Positions 5,996 to 6,096 of a DNA stretch of 6,096 nucleotides are shown here, in pieces. The DNA is taken from the NCBI GenBank assembly GCA_964235945.1, contig CAXSDV010000081.1, forward strand, positions 1-6,096. The letters run 5' to 3'. The first letter of the stretch is position 1. Each line of letters begins with the position of its first letter. Below the pieces are notes generated by a model. It saw only the letters and a list, made by a program, of their open reading frames with translations, had not been told where the DNA came from and did no database searches. The DNA is from JASLDZ01 sp964235945 (lineage in GTDB: Bacteria; Pseudomonadota; Alphaproteobacteria; Caulobacterales; Caulobacteraceae). Position numbers and translations under genes: made by a program.

Positions 5996-6045
5996 AATGA
6001 CCCTTAATAGGCGCGTAGTAGATTTGAATCCTGCTGCACCCACGA
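5996..6045 (+). other. Degenerate 3' half of a tRNA (tRNA-Lys-like), possible attachment-site remnant
   Basis: The order of elements matches a tRNA from the anticodon arm to the 3' end. An anticodon-type loop CCCTTAA (6001-6007) carries CTT, the Lys anticodon. A T-loop TTTGAAT (6023-6029) is preceded by GTAGA and followed by CCTGC, which pair at four of five positions. TGCACCC (6035-6041) is a good acceptor 3' strand, then ACGA where ACCA is usual. It is not a working tRNA: the invariant T33 is C, the anticodon stem does not pair, and no GGGTGCA-like 5' acceptor strand or D-arm lies upstream. Retention of only the part from the anticodon loop to the 3' end is what integrases leave when they use a tRNA gene as an attachment site, so an att remnant or decayed tRNA gene are both possible. 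Confidence 0.5.
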
Positions 6046-6096
6046 TTTCCGGGATCCGGGACCACGCTCGCCCGGCGCCGCCGCCGCCACGCCCCG

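Larger units (their letters stand above)
5793..6096. other. Gene-free region upstream of GH43 with inverted repeats
   Basis: No frame on either strand has convincing coding character. The open minus-strand frame 5648-6043 and plus-strand frames here are Arg/Pro/Gly-rich and run antisense to or out of frame with the GH43 gene. Parts (roughly 5830-6045) look lower in GC than the flanking genes. The region must contain the GH43 promoter, though no clear boxes are visible. It holds three inverted repeats (5903-5924, 5932-5942 and 5968-5978) and a degenerate tRNA 3' half (5996-6045). The last 50 bases are very GC-rich and show nothing I can identify. Confidence 0.6.

Noticed and set aside
5648..6043. 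131-codon minus-strand ORF across the GH43 start and the upstream region
   Set aside because: It overlaps the N-terminus of the GH43 gene out of frame, is Arg/Pro/Ser-rich, and begins at the tRNA-like remnant.
5996..6045. Working tRNA gene
   Set aside because: There is no 5' acceptor strand or D-arm, T33 is replaced by C, the anticodon stem does not pair, and the 3' end reads ACGA.

Overview
The window is very GC-rich, with G or C at most third codon positions, and every recognisable gene looks bacterial. The gene content (MscS-type channel, CPA1 antiporter, DUF2254 membrane protein, anchored GH43 enzyme) and GANTC sites near two gene starts would suit a GC-rich alphaproteobacterium, perhaps a Caulobacterales-like one. 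That assignment is an inference and is weakly supported.

Layout from left to right. (1) Bases 1-938, minus strand: an MscS-family mechanosensitive channel, cut at its 3' end by the window edge. (2) About 250 bases with no convincing gene. (3) 1199-1693, minus strand: a small, probably exported protein of unknown function. (4) 1694-2042: a spacer between divergent genes, largely covered by a doubtful plus-strand ORF (1747-2046) whose stop overlaps the next start as GTGA. (5) 2043-3296, plus strand: a CPA1/NhaP-type cation/proton antiporter. (6) 3297-4556, plus strand: a DUF2254 membrane protein that begins on the base after the antiporter stop, with a perfect Shine-Dalgarno inside the antiporter's last codons. 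(7) 4518-5792, minus strand: a membrane-anchored glycoside hydrolase family 43 protein with a TTG start, whose 3' end overlaps the DUF2254 gene tail-to-tail by 39 bases. (8) 5793-6096: a stretch that is partly lower in GC and has no gene. It holds a near-perfect 22-base palindrome, two smaller inverted repeats and a degenerate 3' half of a tRNA, most like tRNA-Lys(CTT).

The antiporter and DUF2254 genes are almost certainly one transcriptional and translational unit. With the MscS-type channel nearby, the left two thirds reads as a set of membrane functions for ion, pH and osmotic balance. The GH43 gene is a separate convergent unit with no visible transporter, regulator or other carbohydrate enzyme. 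The tRNA-like remnant behind it hints at an old integration boundary. I did not find a clear new defence or mobile system. The best leads are the tRNA remnant with its palindrome cluster and the tightly coupled antiporter-DUF2254 pair.
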